From: Vandiemenella viatica
Lineage: Eukaryota > Arthropoda > Insecta > Orthoptera > Morabidae
Direction: 5' to 3'
Length of the DNA stretch: 64,000 bases
Assembly (NCBI GenBank): GCA_031002005.1
Contig: CM061921.1
Coordinates: 123,782,597 to 123,846,596 of the forward strand
The notes beneath the pieces are model-generated. The model was not told the origin of the DNA and searched no databases. It was given only the letters and a program-made list of their open reading frames with translations. Every line of letters begins with the position of its first letter. Position 1 is the first letter of the stretch. The position numbers were made by a program, and so were the translations under genes. Shown piece by piece: positions 11,225 to 23,640 of the stretch.

Positions 11225-12640
11225 AATCTTCATCCGTCTCCAGCTTTTCGTGTGCGATGTAAGAGTGCTCGCCACCTTTCTCTGTCCAAGTATGTTTCCT
11301 CTTCTTGGATTCTATACCATGGTTCACCTTTCTCCTGTAGGTCCAATTTCACGAGATCAATCCATGTCGTTCTGGGCCGGCCTATTGGTCTTTTACACTT
11401 CAGTTCTTTTTCCAGACATATCCTCGCTGTTCTTGTTGGGTTCATCCGCTTGACATGTCCCAGCCATCGCAATCTTGTTTTGGCAAATTTTTCTTGAAGG
11501 GTTTCATTGATTGGGATCTGTTTACGAATCACTTCATTTCTGATCGTGTCTCTTCTGGTTTTCTGTACCATTGATCTCAGGAACAGTAGTGGTTCATACT
11601 TCCAGGCTTTACGTTATAATCGGCAGGAAGTACTAATTATACAGTGACGTTTTGGCTGTAATTGGAATATGCTTGTTCAACAGAAAGTGCCTAACTTGAT
11701 GATAGAACTGGGCTTCTTTTTTGCACCGTATTGGTAACTTCGTCCTGGAATTGACTGTCAGAGGTGACTTTACTGCCAAGGTACTGAAAATTGTCAACAT
11801 TTTACAATTTTTCACCATCCAGATAAATAACAGGCTTCATATTCTGTCTACTCACAGCCACTACCACTCCTTTTGTGAGGCATATTTTAAGGCCAAATTC
11901 CTTAGAATGCTTATTCCAGATGTTCTGTTTCTGTCGTACTTCTTCTGTATATTCCCAAATCACAATATAAACTGCAAATGGTAATGATTTTAAAGTCGTC
12001 AGGGTAGAGTTGCTGTTTTACTCTCTTCATAATTTCGTCCATTACAATGATGAACAACAGCGGCAATAATGCGCTACCTTGCTGAACACCTCTGGTAGTC
12101 ACAAACCAGTCTGAATAGCAGTCTCCAATTTTAATGCAGCTGTGGCAGTTCTCATAAAGCATTCTAACTTTGGTGTCAAGTTTGTTGGTACCTTTCGTTT
12201 GGAGAGACATTCGCAAAGTTTATCTATAGGTATTCTTTGATAGACCTTTTCAATATCTAAGGAAATAAAGATGACATCTCTTCCACTCTCCCAAAGGTAT
12301 TTCCATGATCATACAAGCAGTGAAGATGAGATCTGTTGTTGATCTGTTAGGTCTAAATCCACACTGCTCTTCTTCAAGCTGTGGTTTAATGATTTTCCTC
12401 AGCCTACCTTCTATAATTTTCTCCATTAGCTTGAGATCATGGGATAGAAGAGTTTTTCCTCTGTAACTATTAATTTTTTTTGTCCTACCCTTTTTTAAAT
12501 ATTTTCACTATGATTCTCTTTGTCCAATCAGAGGTTTTTTTTCTTCTTTCTGGATGGTGTTCATTACTTTCTATATCCAATGAAGTCCTTAGATTCCTGC
12601 TGCTTTGATATTCCTTGAAACTTATCCAACAAGGCTAAGA
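11225..12640 (-). pseudogene. LINE reverse transcriptase and C-terminal region, decayed
   Basis: On the minus strand the 5' part (12640-12000) has degenerate RT sequence including TRGVQQGSALLPLLFIIVMD, a motif B and palm region, followed by YPDDF at the expected catalytic-box position. The 3' part (11571-11230) is a 113-codon open frame with RLRWLGHVKRMNPTR, KRPIGRPRTTWIDLVK and a W-rich end (DRERWRALLHRTR). This HVxRM...GRPxxxW tail is characteristic of several insect LINEs. Several stops lie between the two parts. The element abuts the TIR element at 11212. Confidence 0.8.
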
Positions 12641-12814
12641 CCCGACTCTAAAAAAAAAAGAAAAAAACACCAAACAGCATTTTCGAATTAAATACAAATG
12701 AAGTACCAAATAAAATAGCAAACGAGCTCATGAAAAATAAATTTTGATAAAATGTATAACATTATTTTTATTATGAACACCATGATTTGCACATAAATTA
12801 CGAAAATAGCAAAA

Positions 12815-13440
12815 TCTTAGAGTCAAAAATGTTCCTTGGTATTTAGATTGATCAGAAACTCACCTGGGAAGAATATGTCACGTTGCTACTGAAGAAGATA
12901 AGCAACGACCACTTTGAAAAGAATGGGTTCTCTAAGAGTAGATCTCAGATTAAGGGTACAGGTGTACTCCTGTTATTATAGTTCAAAGTTTTGTGACGAA
13001 ACTCTTCACAAAGGAAAAAGTTTTCATGGTATAGAAAAGAAGATAAAACCAATAAATTCATGCTGGCAACTCTTTAAAATACTTAATATTATATTAATGA
13101 CACCTCAGTATATATATTGTGTCATGTGCTTTGTCATAGAACCCATTAACTTGTTTACATCAAATCTGCAGTCACATAATTTCAATACAATTAAAAAATA
13201 TAATTTGTACAAAACTCAAACCTTGTAATCATTAGTATAAAGAGGAGTTAATTATTCTGGAACACATATCTGTTCTATAAAATTCTTAAAAGTATAAAGC
13301 AGTTTGCAGATATTAATGATCCAGAAAAAAAAATCTGGGAGATATTCTTATTGGAAACTCCTTTGTGTACTTGTCCAAAAGAATTAACTGTAGCTAATAT
13401 GACTATTCCAAAATTCGGTTGTGAATTTTAATGTTTATTT
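12815..13440 (+). pseudogene. LINE C-terminal fragment, plus strand
   Basis: Plus-strand translation in mixed frames gives FLGI*IDQKLTWEEYVTLL, the post-RT thumb motif, then TPQYIYCVMCFV and SHNFNTIKKYNLYKTQ, which match the C-terminal segment of CR1/Jockey-type LINEs (LPSLYIF..., HNTRNK-like). Upstream RT motifs are absent, so the copy is 5' truncated. It faces away from the minus-strand LINE at 11225-12640. Confidence 0.6.
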
Positions 13441-13867
13441 TTTTAATTTTTTGTGTTGTAATAGATTTTCACTCTGGAGACATACACATATCAATTTCTT
13501 GGAAAATTGTAATAAGTAATAAAAAATGTGTTCCCATAATAGTCAAATGGTCATTCGTTTGCATTAACTCTTTTTTATTGTACAGACTTTAAAACATTCA
13601 TTAGAAGTTTACATTTTTTGGGGGGGGGGTCATACAACTGGTTTGAATCAAACCTTCACTTCTATCTATCTTGTGCTAAACAGTACAACTCAACATCTCT
13701 CTGACAACATACGTCTTCAATTAACAGATTGTTATATTCTAATCTTTATCTTCCTGCATAGTTCTTACAATCATTTGATTTATTTGATTGCCAGACTGTT
13801 ACCTCTCAGCTGTTACAGGATTCTTACAGTTCAACATACGCTACCCAAATACTACACAAAATTACGG

Positions 13868-13990
13868 CTCGTGGAACCCTACAAAAATACAGATCAATTT
13901 GCAAGTATTTATACAGTTATCAATAATGTAATATGAGTAATAATAATAATGGTAATAATAATAACAATAAATGATTGGACGGGTGTGAGA
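13868..13990 (+). repeat. Direct repeat copy 1 (partner at 18048)
   Basis: The stretch from GGAACCCTACAAAAATACAG to a GGGGTGTGAGA-like end, with an AT- and AAT-rich middle, is repeated in the same orientation at 18048-18165. The 4.2-kb spacing would fit a pair of LTR ends, but the matched length (about 120 bp) is short and no primer site or polypurine tract was found. Confidence 0.5.
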
Positions 13991-14922
13991 TGTCACAATT
14001 GCACCCACATAATGGCATAATTAGGCTACTACGGTGTTGGAAACGTCGAATTCACTTGCCGGAATGTTCACACATAATACTCGTCACGCTAATATTTATT
14101 TTTTTAGTGTAACCAATTCTGAAATTATGGTTCAAATGAAATAAGGAAGTACACATATTAGTGTCCAACTAATTTGATGGATATTACTACAACAAAAAAT
14201 CACTGTCTATTTGTCTACTTTGCCGCTAACCAATCCTCTACTCACACCTAAGTATCTAATTTTACAATCATGTTTTCATTTTGTACACTTTTAAATCAAC
14301 AATATTGTTTTAATCACATTGTTTTATTTGATTTAAATTAGTTTAACCAATAGGTACTCGCGTTTGGTTTTTTTCCAAAACCCTAAGAGATCCACGGTAA
14401 ATTGTAAAGAACTTTTTAGTTTCTGAAATAATTTCACAACACTTTTGCTGTGTTTCTACAAGAATAAATTCCCAACATTAAATTCGGTCTGTTTTACCTT
14501 AGTCAAGCTGTCTTTTTCTTTAGCATTCTTTATTCTTCAGCCATTTTCTTTAGCATCTTCACGTCGTGGCCCCTTTTCTTCATAAATTGTTGAATATATC
14601 AGTCATCATTTATTATATCACTTTCAACATTTCTTCAGGTAAACACTTTCCCGAATATCGTATCTTCTTTGTTTTCTTTCTTTTCATAGTAGATTAGCAT
14701 TTTTTATTTCAACCATGAAAAATTTCTACCAGTCTTCGGAATCATAACGATTTTCCTTCAAAATCGGACATATTACAACCGTTTCTCCTGGCTGTCTCTT
14801 TTCCTAATTGATTTTAATTACATTGCAGCAAGTTTCATTTCAGTCAACACCGCTGTGCCCCCAAGGCTCGATTCATCTTCTATTGTGACTGATTTCATAA
14901 TTTTCCTTTCAACATATTACCG
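13991..14922. other. Unassigned AT-rich DNA
   Basis: No gene or element recognised; mainly T-rich intronic sequence. Confidence 0.4.
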
Positions 14923-15148
14923 ATCTTGTAGATGGGTGGTTAACGCTGTGGCTTCGCTTTCGGGAGGACAGTGGTTCGAATCCCTTCCGGGCATCCAGAT
15001 TTGGGTTTTCCATGGTTTCTCCAAATCACACCAGGCGAACGCCGGGATGCTTCCTTTAAAATTCCATGGATGAATTCCTTCTCGTTCCTTGTCCCAATTC
15101 CTATCCCGCCTCTAATGACCTCGACGTCGACGGGACGTAAAGCCTTCG
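14923..15148 (+). mobile_element. tRNA-derived SINE
   Basis: A tRNA-like head (GGTGGTTAACGCTGTGG, B box GGTTCGAATCC) is followed by the conserved body ATCCAGATTTGGGTTTTCCA, CCAAATCACACCAGGCG, CCGGGATGCTTCC and the tail GACCTCGACGTCGACGGGACG. It is flanked by an imperfect target duplication (ACATATT-ACCG at 14912-14922 and ACATATTCACCG at 15149-15160). This is one of the most complete copies of the family in the window. SINEs of this type are transcribed by RNA polymerase III and mobilised by LINE enzymes. Confidence 0.9.
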
Positions 15149-15160
15149 ACATATTCACCG

Positions 15161-18047
15161 TAATTCTTTATTGCTCATATTTTTCTGGTTGCTTCATTTT
15201 CGCTGCTTATCTCCTCCCCATATTTTCTTTCCTTGTCGTTGCCAATGTAAATTCTTTTCTTTTTTCCATATACGAGGTTTCTCATTTATTATTCGCCGCC
15301 AATCCTATAGTTAACTTCTTAGAAACACGTCTTCTGTAAGCACATTTTGCTCCGTTCTTCATTTTCGCTAAAAACTTCTTGATGTTCTGTTTCCATTTCA
15401 TTCCATAGCATCTTTACCAAGTCGAAAATCCTGTCGTTGCTCTTTCGGACTATTTGGCCTAATTTATGCATCTACAATGCTTTTTTTTTCTCATCCGATT
15501 TCATCTTCCTACTGCCTTCGCTACCTCTTTTTCTTCTTTTAATCACGTAACTCCTCCTCACAATGCTTGTTATACCCTTATTTTTCAAAATCATTCTTTT
15601 CTTAAATACTCTCTTCTTTACCTTACTCAACTTAATGGCCTTTGACATTTATTTGATATCAAACTGATGGTTAGTTGACAAAGCATTCTAATAACTACTT
15701 ACGGAATTATTGATAGCTTTGTCGTACCGCAGTAATACATGCCCTGGTCTTCACTGTCCTCTACCTTACTACTTGCCAATATATTTTTACGATTTTTCAG
15801 ATCAGAGTTGCATTTGGCAATTTTTTGTTGCTCTTCATCTTTAGTATCTACACAAGTTCCTTCACCATCTCCACTCGTTTACACTCCTTCTCCTGCGTCA
15901 TAAAATATTTCTACTATACTCTGTTATTGTACATTTTCATTTTCTGCAGTATTTTCTTTGTATCGGTTTTCAGCATTTTTCACCGCATAACTTTCAGTTC
16001 CATAATCAACATACAAGGTAGCGTTCCCTGTTTCTTGATCAGTATTCTCTACTATTTTTATGTCTATCCTCATATGCACACATAATTCTTCACCATCACT
16101 TACATCACTTTCCATTACCAAACAATATCCCACTTCGTCTTCGTCACGTTCATCTTTTATCTTTATATTTCATTCTCTGAAATCCTTAAGGTCTAATTAT
16201 GTTTCTGATTTCCAATTTTATTCAAGTTCTCTTGTATTTCCTGAAACCAGTTATTTGTCTCCTGCATAATTCTTTCTTCTATCTGAATAATTTTCTGATT
16301 CATTTTTACCGTTTTTTGTCGGATTTCTCCGTTTTCTCTAAACTCACTCTACGTATTTCCATTTTCGTTCCACCGTTGTTTATCTTCCTTTTATTGCATT
16401 ATGGCATTTAGTATCATCGCAAGGTCTACACTGCTTTCTCGAGTTTTACTAGCTTGAATTGGTTCTGGAGAAAACACATTTTCTACATAATAATTCCCGC
16501 CCCCCCCCCACCCCCTACCCATTATCTTTAGTTTCATTACCATATTTTTTTTATCCCCGTCACTATTATCAAGTTTGCTATTTGAAAAGTAATCGGCAAT
16601 CCCGTTTGCTTCAGTGTTAACATTAGGGCTAATGTTGGATTCATTTTGTAACCGACAATTATCATTACTGACTTCAATCTCGTTTACATATTTAAGGTCA
16701 AAACTAACGATTCACGAACTTCCAGTCTCCCATACTGAATTATTTTTTTCTGCCCCCAAATTACTTTCGACATTCATCCTGGCTAATTCCCCTGAAGTAT
16801 TATCCATAACATCATAATTTGTAACTGAAAGAAAACTGAGACAAAAAATGTTTGCTAAGCGGCAGCAAATAGACTGCTTCAGACTGTTCGAACAAAACGA
16901 CAATGGTGCAACGCCATTCAACTACAATGTCAGTAGTACCTTTAACTGAATTTACAACCAAGATATAAAACCAAATTACTTACAACCAAATAATTTACAT
17001 TTGTTGAAATACAGAAGAAATTGCAAAATTATCTGTCGTAGCCGCACTTAATTTGAGCAAACCATGTATATGAATATAAGATTGACAAATTCTGCACTTA
17101 ACTATTTAGAAATAATTTCCTCCTCTTTTTGAATAAATTTTTTTTCGTTCCTTCTTAACTCAGAGTATCCACAGAAAAACTACTGCACTTCATAATTTTT
17201 AAATGGGATTTAACTATTAAATTTCGCAATTTTTCTTTAAAATTTCTGAATACGTGACAATTTTCAACAATTTAACCATCTTAATACGTTACTTTCATCT
17301 ATTTAAACCGTCTTTATCTTAAAATTTTATCAGTTCTTTCAGCAATCTAACCTTCAGTTCACTGTCCAAATTTTAACTTTACAAATTACTAATTAAATGT
17401 TAAGAACAAGGCTATTTTCATCGTCCTGTTGATCCGAATGCTGAACTTACAGTCCTAAAAAAGTAACTGATTTCGGTACTTGCCAAACCACACTGAAATT
17501 CTGTTGAAGATCTTAAATTCACTTCTGTGCTTCAGAAGGCCCCTGTCGTTGAAAGATAGTGTGTTACCATCATTTATCCTGTAAATATGGTCACCAGATG
17601 AGAACTTTTTACTTAATTAGTGTGGAATAATTAGCTGCCAGCAATCACGAGTGAACTCTCAAAAACACATGTAAATTAATAGAATTTGCACACTAGCTGG
17701 GATAATAGCGTAGGTCTATTCTCGTTTCGAACACATGCTAGCTGCAGTTTAATTTTGTTTTAATAAAATGAACTTAATAACTTACAACCGTCCTAAAATG
17801 AAGTGTATTGATGTTAATTTTAGAAATGGTAATCACATTTCCGAGAGAAATATCAGTTGATTTATTTTTCACAGTTTCTTGAAATAATTATTTAAACACC
17901 AGTGCTGAATTTGAATTCGCTCCTAATACACTTCACATTCCTATTATAACTGCATTGTAGTGAAGCCCAAACACGCACCACATGTTATTGCTAGACCGGG
18001 TGCCAACCATACACTGTTCCCGCTAGGCTAATGCTGGCCAGAGACGT
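15161..18047. other. T-rich region, possible old retroelement on the minus strand
   Basis: The plus strand is strikingly pyrimidine-rich (15160-16450), so its complement reads as acidic and lysine-rich frames such as SDVSDGEELCVHMRI near 16085. This could be a decayed Gag/ORF1, but no zinc knuckle, RT or protease motif was found. A run of C residues lies at 16498-16510. No host gene is supported. Confidence 0.3.
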
Positions 18048-18165
18048 GAAACCCTACAAAAATACAAATCACTTTATCAAGTATTCATATTTATATCACT
18101 TATAATCAATCGATAATAATATGAACAATGATAATAGTAAAAAAATTATTGAGGGGTGTGAGATT
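18048..18165 (+). repeat. Direct repeat copy 2 (partner at 13868)
   Basis: Starts GAAACCCTACAAAAATACAA and ends GAGGGGTGTGAGATTG, matching 13868-13990 with many substitutions and a similar AT-rich middle. Confidence 0.5.
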
Positions 18166-18239
18166 GTGAAAATGCCTTTCATGTGATCCACCGTCCTTCC
18201 TCTGTTGCCTGTAACTTTTCAAGTAAGTGACCACCAAAT

Positions 18240-20035
18240 TTTCAGCATCCTTGTATAGAAACATATTTCAAATGCTTCAGTTTCCCTTTTTCTGGTATCT
18301 CTAAAACCCAAGCCTCAATAACATAAAGTGCTTTCATCCACAGATACAGTTTTAAAAAGTTCATTTTGAGACCTATATCAATATTTAAGATTAAAACTCT
18401 TCTCTTATTCGAGAAGGGTGTTTTCAATGGAATTATTCGGCTTCTAACATCATTCCAGCTTCGGCTGTCAGTTGTAATTTTACTTCCTAACTAACAGAAT
18501 TCACTTACCTCTCCTATTGCATCTGATCTTATTTTTATATTTAGAATACTATTATTGCCAACTTTTCTGCTGCATTTCATCACTTTTATATGATTTTGGT
18601 TTATATTTAGTAGAAAATTTTGCTTCAGTATTTTGTCCATTCCATTTAGTAACTTCTCAAGATCAACAATCTGTTCTGCTGATAAGACAATGTCATCAGC
18701 ACCTCGTAGTATACTAATTTTTTCTCCTTGAACACTTATGCCACTTTCAAATTTTCCTTTTAGTTCATATATTGCTTTCTCTAAGTAGCTGAATATTAAT
18801 GGGGATAGACTAAAACATTAATTAACAAATTTTATAACTGATGCATGTCTTTCAAGAGTCCCTACTTTTATTATAGTCACTTTTATATACACTGTAAAGT
18901 ATTCTTCTATCTCCATATTATAGACCTGACTTCTTTTAAGTTTTGGACATCTTGTCCCACTTATCATTATCAAAAGCTATTTCTAAATCAATAAACGCTA
19001 TAAAAGAATCTTTGTTTTTCTTGATCTGCTCTTAAAGTATTAAACCGTTTCTCCTACACCATGGGTTTTACTCAAGCTAATCTGGGCATACTCTCTTTTC
19101 CGCTATTCTTTCTATTCTTCTGTATATTATCCAAGTCAGTACTTTTAAAGCATGTGATGTAAGTGCGATAATTCTAAAATTTGTCAGTATTAGCTTTCTT
19201 CCGAAGTGTGAAGATGATAGTTTTATTAAAATCAGTTGAAATCTGTGATCTTTCGTAACTGTATCATAACAGTTCGAATAATCTTTGGAGTGTTTCTTCT
19301 CCTATGAATTTTAGAAGATCTGCAGAAAATTAATCAATTTCGACAGCCTTATTTTATTTCCAATCTTTCAAAGGTCTGTCAAATTCTGTTCTTAAAATAG
19401 GTTCCATTCAGTCTTGAAATGGCGACGTCGCGTTTTTTCCAGTACACTATTGTTAAACTATGGCTATCATATAGTTTCTCTATGTATTCTTTTCATTCGT
19501 TAGCTCTAACTTCTGACTAAGCGTAGTGGGTGAGCGGTTAGCGCTTTGGTCTCGTATTCGAGAGGACGCAGGTACGAATCCCTGTCCAGGCCTCCTATCC
19601 CGCCTGTGATGACCTCTACGTCGGCGAGGCGTAAAGCCATAACTAAAAAAAAAAAAAAATTAATTTCTGACCTTAGAAGAGGTTCCTTATCAGCAGTTTC
19701 ATGTTTTCACAGCTTTCTTTGATTTCTTCAAACATTTGTTTGATCCTCCCATGGGTCACATTTCCTTTATATACGTTTATTTCTGTTTCTACTTCTTCAC
19801 AGTCTTTCTTCCAGATACTTTTCATTTTCTGTTCATTTCATTTCTGAAATATCTATACTGCTCCCTTCTTACATCATAATAAACATTTTTGTGTCTTTCA
19901 TTCTGATACGCCAAACCTAAAAAAAATTTCTGTGATCCAAGGCTTTCGGGTGGCAATTTCCTAACATCTTTGATTATTTCTCTCTTTATAGCATTCAATT
20001 CGTCATTAGTTGAACTACTTGCAGAGTTATTTCAT
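18240..20035 (-). pseudogene. LINE (same family as 20669-21670), minus strand
   Basis: Reading from 20035 to 18240 on the minus strand, an upstream linker (ELNAIKREIIKDVRKLPPES) is followed by RT fragments and a C-terminal part with MNFLKLYLWMKALYVIEAWV and a HLKY ending. The last phrase matches NFLKLCVRSTSLYGSEAWTV in the plus-strand copy at 21.25 kb, so both belong to one family. The copy is full of stops and is interrupted at 19518-19660 by a SINE with its own target duplication, showing that the LINE was there first. Confidence 0.75.
19518..19660 (+). mobile_element. SINE, internally deleted, inserted in a LINE
   Basis: The head GGGTGAGCGGTTAGCGC, a B-box-like GGTACGAATCC and the tail GACCTCTACGTCGGCGAGGCG are joined with the central body missing; about 100 bp is lost between the CCAGGCCT junction and CCTATCCCGCC. 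It ends in an A-rich tail. Flanking TAACTTCTGAC (19507-19517) and TAATTTCTGAC (19661-19671) are the target-site duplication. Confidence 0.88.
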
Positions 20036-20112
20036 AGAACATCTGTCGAATTACAAGCAGTTAGATGGCTTCGACACAGGGAGCGCTGAGTACTCGCATT
20101 TATAATAAAACA

Positions 20113-20350
20113 TTTTTTTTTTAACTGCTTAACGTCTCTTAACAAAGAGGTCTTTAGAGACGGAAAAGGATGAGGGGCAAGGAATGGGAAGGAATTCGGC
20201 CATGGCATTTTGAAGAAAGCATCCCGGCATTTGACTGGAGTGATTTGGGAAACCATGGAAAACCCAAATCTGGATGCCAGGACGGGGATTCGAACCGCCG
20301 TCCTCCCAAATGCGAGGCGAGAACGCTAACCGTTACACCACCAAGCTCGG
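20113..20350 (-). mobile_element. SINE, minus orientation
   Basis: On the minus strand the head has CTTGGTGGTGTAACGGTTAG and B box GGTTCGAATCC, then ATCCAGATTTGGGTTTTCCA, TTTCCCAAATCACTCCAGTC and a body ending in an A-rich tail. The central body matches the SINEs at 14.9 and 63.1 kb, while the tail shows TCTAAAGACCTC in place of CGACGTCGACG, as in the copy at 27.5 kb. TAAAACA occurs on both sides (20106-20112 and 20351-20357) as a short target duplication. Confidence 0.9.
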
Positions 20351-20668
20351 TAAAACAGCTTTAGGTAGCGTGGATGGGTAAATTAAAATAATCACATTTC
20401 AATATAAGTGCATCTGAGACAAAAAATCAAGGAGAAAAGCATGAGTGAAAGCATACAGGAGGTTCTGAAGGGTCGTACCCTATTTCAATCTTTGGAAAAA
20501 AAGAAAGCAGCTTACTTTTCGATCAAGAGATTATTTTTTTTAATGAACATTTGGAATAAAGAATTATGTGAATTGAAAACGATACTTTTACATTATAATC
20601 TAATCTATGTTTAATTCCTAGATAAATGAAATTCGACAGTGTCAGGTCGTTCAAGTTATGTATACTAA

Positions 20669-21670
20669 GGAAGTCAGGTCTAAGATATTGAGATAGAAGT
20701 ATACTTTATAAACTATATAAGAATCAAGTGGCTATAATAAAAGTATAGAATCATGAGAGACAAGTATTGGTTAAAAAGGGTGTGAGACAAGGTTCTAATC
20801 AATCACCATTAATATTCAACTTTTACGTAGAGGAAGCAATAAAGTAAAAGAAAATTTTCCATTTGACATAAGTGTTCAGGGAGAAAAAATCAGTTTGCTA
20901 CGATTTGCTGATAACATTGTCTTGTAAGAAGAACAGGCTGAGGATATTAAGAAGTTACTGAATGGCATGAACAAAATACTGAAGGAATATTTTGGACTGA
21001 ATATAAACCAAAGCAAGACAAAAATGATGAAATTTATCAGAAATGATACCAATACTAGTAGATTAAATATAAAAATAGGATTTGATGCAACAGGAGAAAT
21101 AAGTGGATTCTGTTACTTGGGAAGCAAAATTGCAACCGATGGTAAAAGCAGGAATGATTTTAAAAGCAGTATAGCAATAGCGAAAAGAGCCTTCATGAAA
21201 AAGACAAATCTTTAAGTTTCGAATATTGATGTAGGACTTAGAAAGAACTTTTTAAAACTCTGTGTGAGGAGCACATCACTTTATGGTAGCGAGGCATGGA
21301 CTGTAGGAATACCAGAAAGAAAGAAAATTTAAGCATTTGAAATGTGGTGCTACAGAAGAATGCTGAAAATTAAGTGGACAAACAAATACGAAATGAACGA
21401 TTTTTGGATATGATGGGTGAGGGAAGAGATTTGTGGAAGAGACAGGATGGTAGGTCATATTTTGAGACATGCTGGATTGAGTAATTTGTTAGTGGAGGGA
21501 ACAGTCGAATGTAAGAACTGTAGAGGAAGACAGATATTAGAATATATGAAGCAGATAATAGAGGACTTGGGTTGTAAGGGGTATGTAGAGACGAAAAGGT
21601 TAGCACAAGATAAGAACGGATGGAGGATTTCATCAAACCATTTGAAAGACTGATGACAGCAAAAAAAAAA
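20669..21670 (+). pseudogene. 5'-truncated LINE copy with A-rich tail
   Basis: Plus-strand frames give KKGVRQGSNQSPLIFNFYVE (RT motif B region), a degenerate catalytic region, the thumb region (FCYLGSKIATDGKSRNDFKS), SLYGSEAWTVGIPERKK, AFEMWCYRRMLKI, VGHILRHAGLSNLLVEGTVE and the end LAQDKNGWRISSNHLKD. This is the C-terminal layout of a widespread insect LINE. Several stops interrupt it. It ends in GACAGC followed by ten A residues. ATACTAA flanks it at 20662-20668 and 21670-21676, and the paralogous repeat at 24.56 kb shows the uninterrupted site, so the insertion boundaries are well supported. Confidence 0.85.
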
Positions 21671-21712
21671 TACTAATTCTAGCACACAAACTGTGTGTTT
21701 CGGCATGGCATA

Positions 21713-22519
21713 ACCGTGACTAGGACCATGCGAATATAAAGATGCTGTCAAAATCTTTGAACTCGCACGACAGAAAGCTTTAAAAGAATCAATTTACAAA
21801 ACTATCGCATTCTACGTAGATCGAATAATTAAAAGAATAGTTCAACACTGTGAAGATACTGCTACCGCCCTGCACAACAGTCTGAAGAGATAAACTTCAA
21901 AAGAGGCAACAATAGATCGCAGAAAAGCAGTTAATTCCATTAATTTGAAACAGAGAAAAAAAAGAAAGGATTTCATTTTTTAACTCCTTTTTCTTCCAGT
22001 AATCTTTATAAATAAGGAAATCTACATCAACAATATTAACGTTTTCAGAATTCTTTGTAATTAAACTTTTGCTAATCAGTGTGTTGTATTTCCGATGTTT
22101 CTTAGTTATATTTCTCATTCTTTATTCTTAATAATTAATATTCGTGGTTTAACTACTGTTGGCAGTATTCACTTTATTTTTACTGATAGTGCTGTTAGAC
22201 TAAGTAAATGGAATGATAGTCATAAACTTTGCACAGGCTAAATCAGTTTTAATGAACTCCAACACCCCACTATAAATACATAATCGGACTTCTGATATAC
22301 AAGTTCTCCGTATGTGCCAACCAACCTAGGCAACCCACTCGTTGCTAGTTGTTGCTATGGAAACTTTCCAAGAGTAAAACCTACTGACCCTTGCCAAGAA
22401 ACTCCAAAAATCAAAGATATATTATACATTAAAATATGTATTGTCATTTTAGGATAATCTGTCTGTTATCCTACAAATGGTGCATGCTTACTAGGACTTA
22501 AAGCATTTTCATTTTTTTT
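21713..22519. other. Unassigned
   Basis: AT-rich sequence without recognised genes or elements. Confidence 0.4.
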
Positions 22520-23640
22520 TGCTTATTTGTCGGAAAAATCAGTTAGTAAATCGTATGTATACATCATCAGTATTTCATATCCTTTTATTTATGGGCTATC
22601 TGAATTTTCTATTGGTGAAAACATCGATATTCGGCGTTGAACGGATACAGAATAATTCTAGTATTCCTCTTCAGTCTGAAAGGTTGCCATTACATTACAA
22701 TTTGTGCAGTTTGTTTCTTGCATTGAGAAGTACTATCAGTGCACTTCGAACAGAACATGGTGACGTATTTGACGCCCTTCAAATAGGTTATTATGCCCTG
22801 AAAGTAATATGAGTGGAAAATTTAGTGCACTTCTAACAGATTATGATAGTAAACTTAATGCCCTTCAAATAGGTAATGATATCCTTCAAAGTGATAACGA
22901 TTGCAAATTTGATGCCCAGCGAACAGATTATCATGAAAAATTTAATCACCTTCAAAGTAATATTGATGACAAATTTTGATCTATCCAGTCTATTATCAAA
23001 AGGAAAAAAAACTGCCCTGATTGAGCGTATTGACAAACAGTTCTTGAAAGAACGAGAGAACCTTGACTGTAATTTCGTGGCGTTAAATTCCAATTTGGAA
23101 GAAATGCAATAAAGATTCAAGAATAGAAACCATCAAGCAGAAGAGAGGATTGAAAATGAATGGGTGTCTGTGAAAGAGGGTTAACTATTGCAGACTAGAG
23201 TCAATGCGAAGAACACTGAGGAATTGGACCGCGTAACAAACTTGTCAAGGGATCAAACAGAGAATGGACGAGTAGATTATGACAATGACATACGTAAAAA
23301 AATTATAAAAAAAAAAAAACAGAATGAATGCAAAGGTGAAAATAATGTGCAAGGAATTGTTAATAATTTTTCCAAGGGAGATAAAGGTGACAGTCAAGAC
23401 TTGTTATTTCAAAGTAAATATTAGTGAAAGATTAGTGGAGAATAAAATCGGTACATTGTTGCAGAATGAGAAGATACACAAGCCATCGACACCCATAATC
23501 AGTAGATGTAAGGAAGTAAGAAGGCATGAATCTTTGTCGCAAGATCTGTGAAGAAATGGTGTGGAATATGTAAAAGAACGTAAAATAAAGTTAAGAACGG
23601 TATTTAATTTAGACAAGAAAGGAAAGAATGTTCTGAAACA
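22520..23640 (+). pseudogene. Gag-like coiled-coil remnant
   Basis: Plus-strand frames contain a repeated phrase of about 11-16 residues rich in LxxDxDxKFDALQ-like units (22810-22980), followed by basic and acidic helical sequence (KNTEELDRVTNLSRDQTENG). Tandem coiled-coil phrases of this kind also occur in the Gag of the LTR element at 33.97-34.26 kb. I therefore infer a decayed Gag of a gypsy-like element. No LTR, protease or RT was identified nearby, and a LINE ORF1 is also possible. Confidence 0.4.

Larger units (their letters stand above)
20040..21712 (+). repeat. Unclassified dispersed repeat, interrupted copy
   Basis: A non-coding repeat begins TCGAATTACAAGCAGTTAGA and includes ATATAAGTGCATC, AAAAGCAT...GAAAGCATACAG and GGAATAAA. 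It resumes after a LINE insertion with AAACTGTGTGTTTCGGCA near 21687-21712. It aligns with 24062-24600, which lacks both insertions. A SINE (20113-20350) and a LINE (20669-21670) sit inside this copy. No terminal inverted repeats or coding capacity were found. Confidence 0.65.

Noticed and set aside
11040..11453. 137-codon plus-strand open frame
   Set aside because: It overlaps the minus-strand LINE C terminus in the other orientation and the TIR element; it has no domain and is a shadow frame.
22690..22990. Tandem repeat resembling a CRISPR-like array
   Set aside because: The units are coding coiled-coil phrases with no regular spacers, in a eukaryotic genome.
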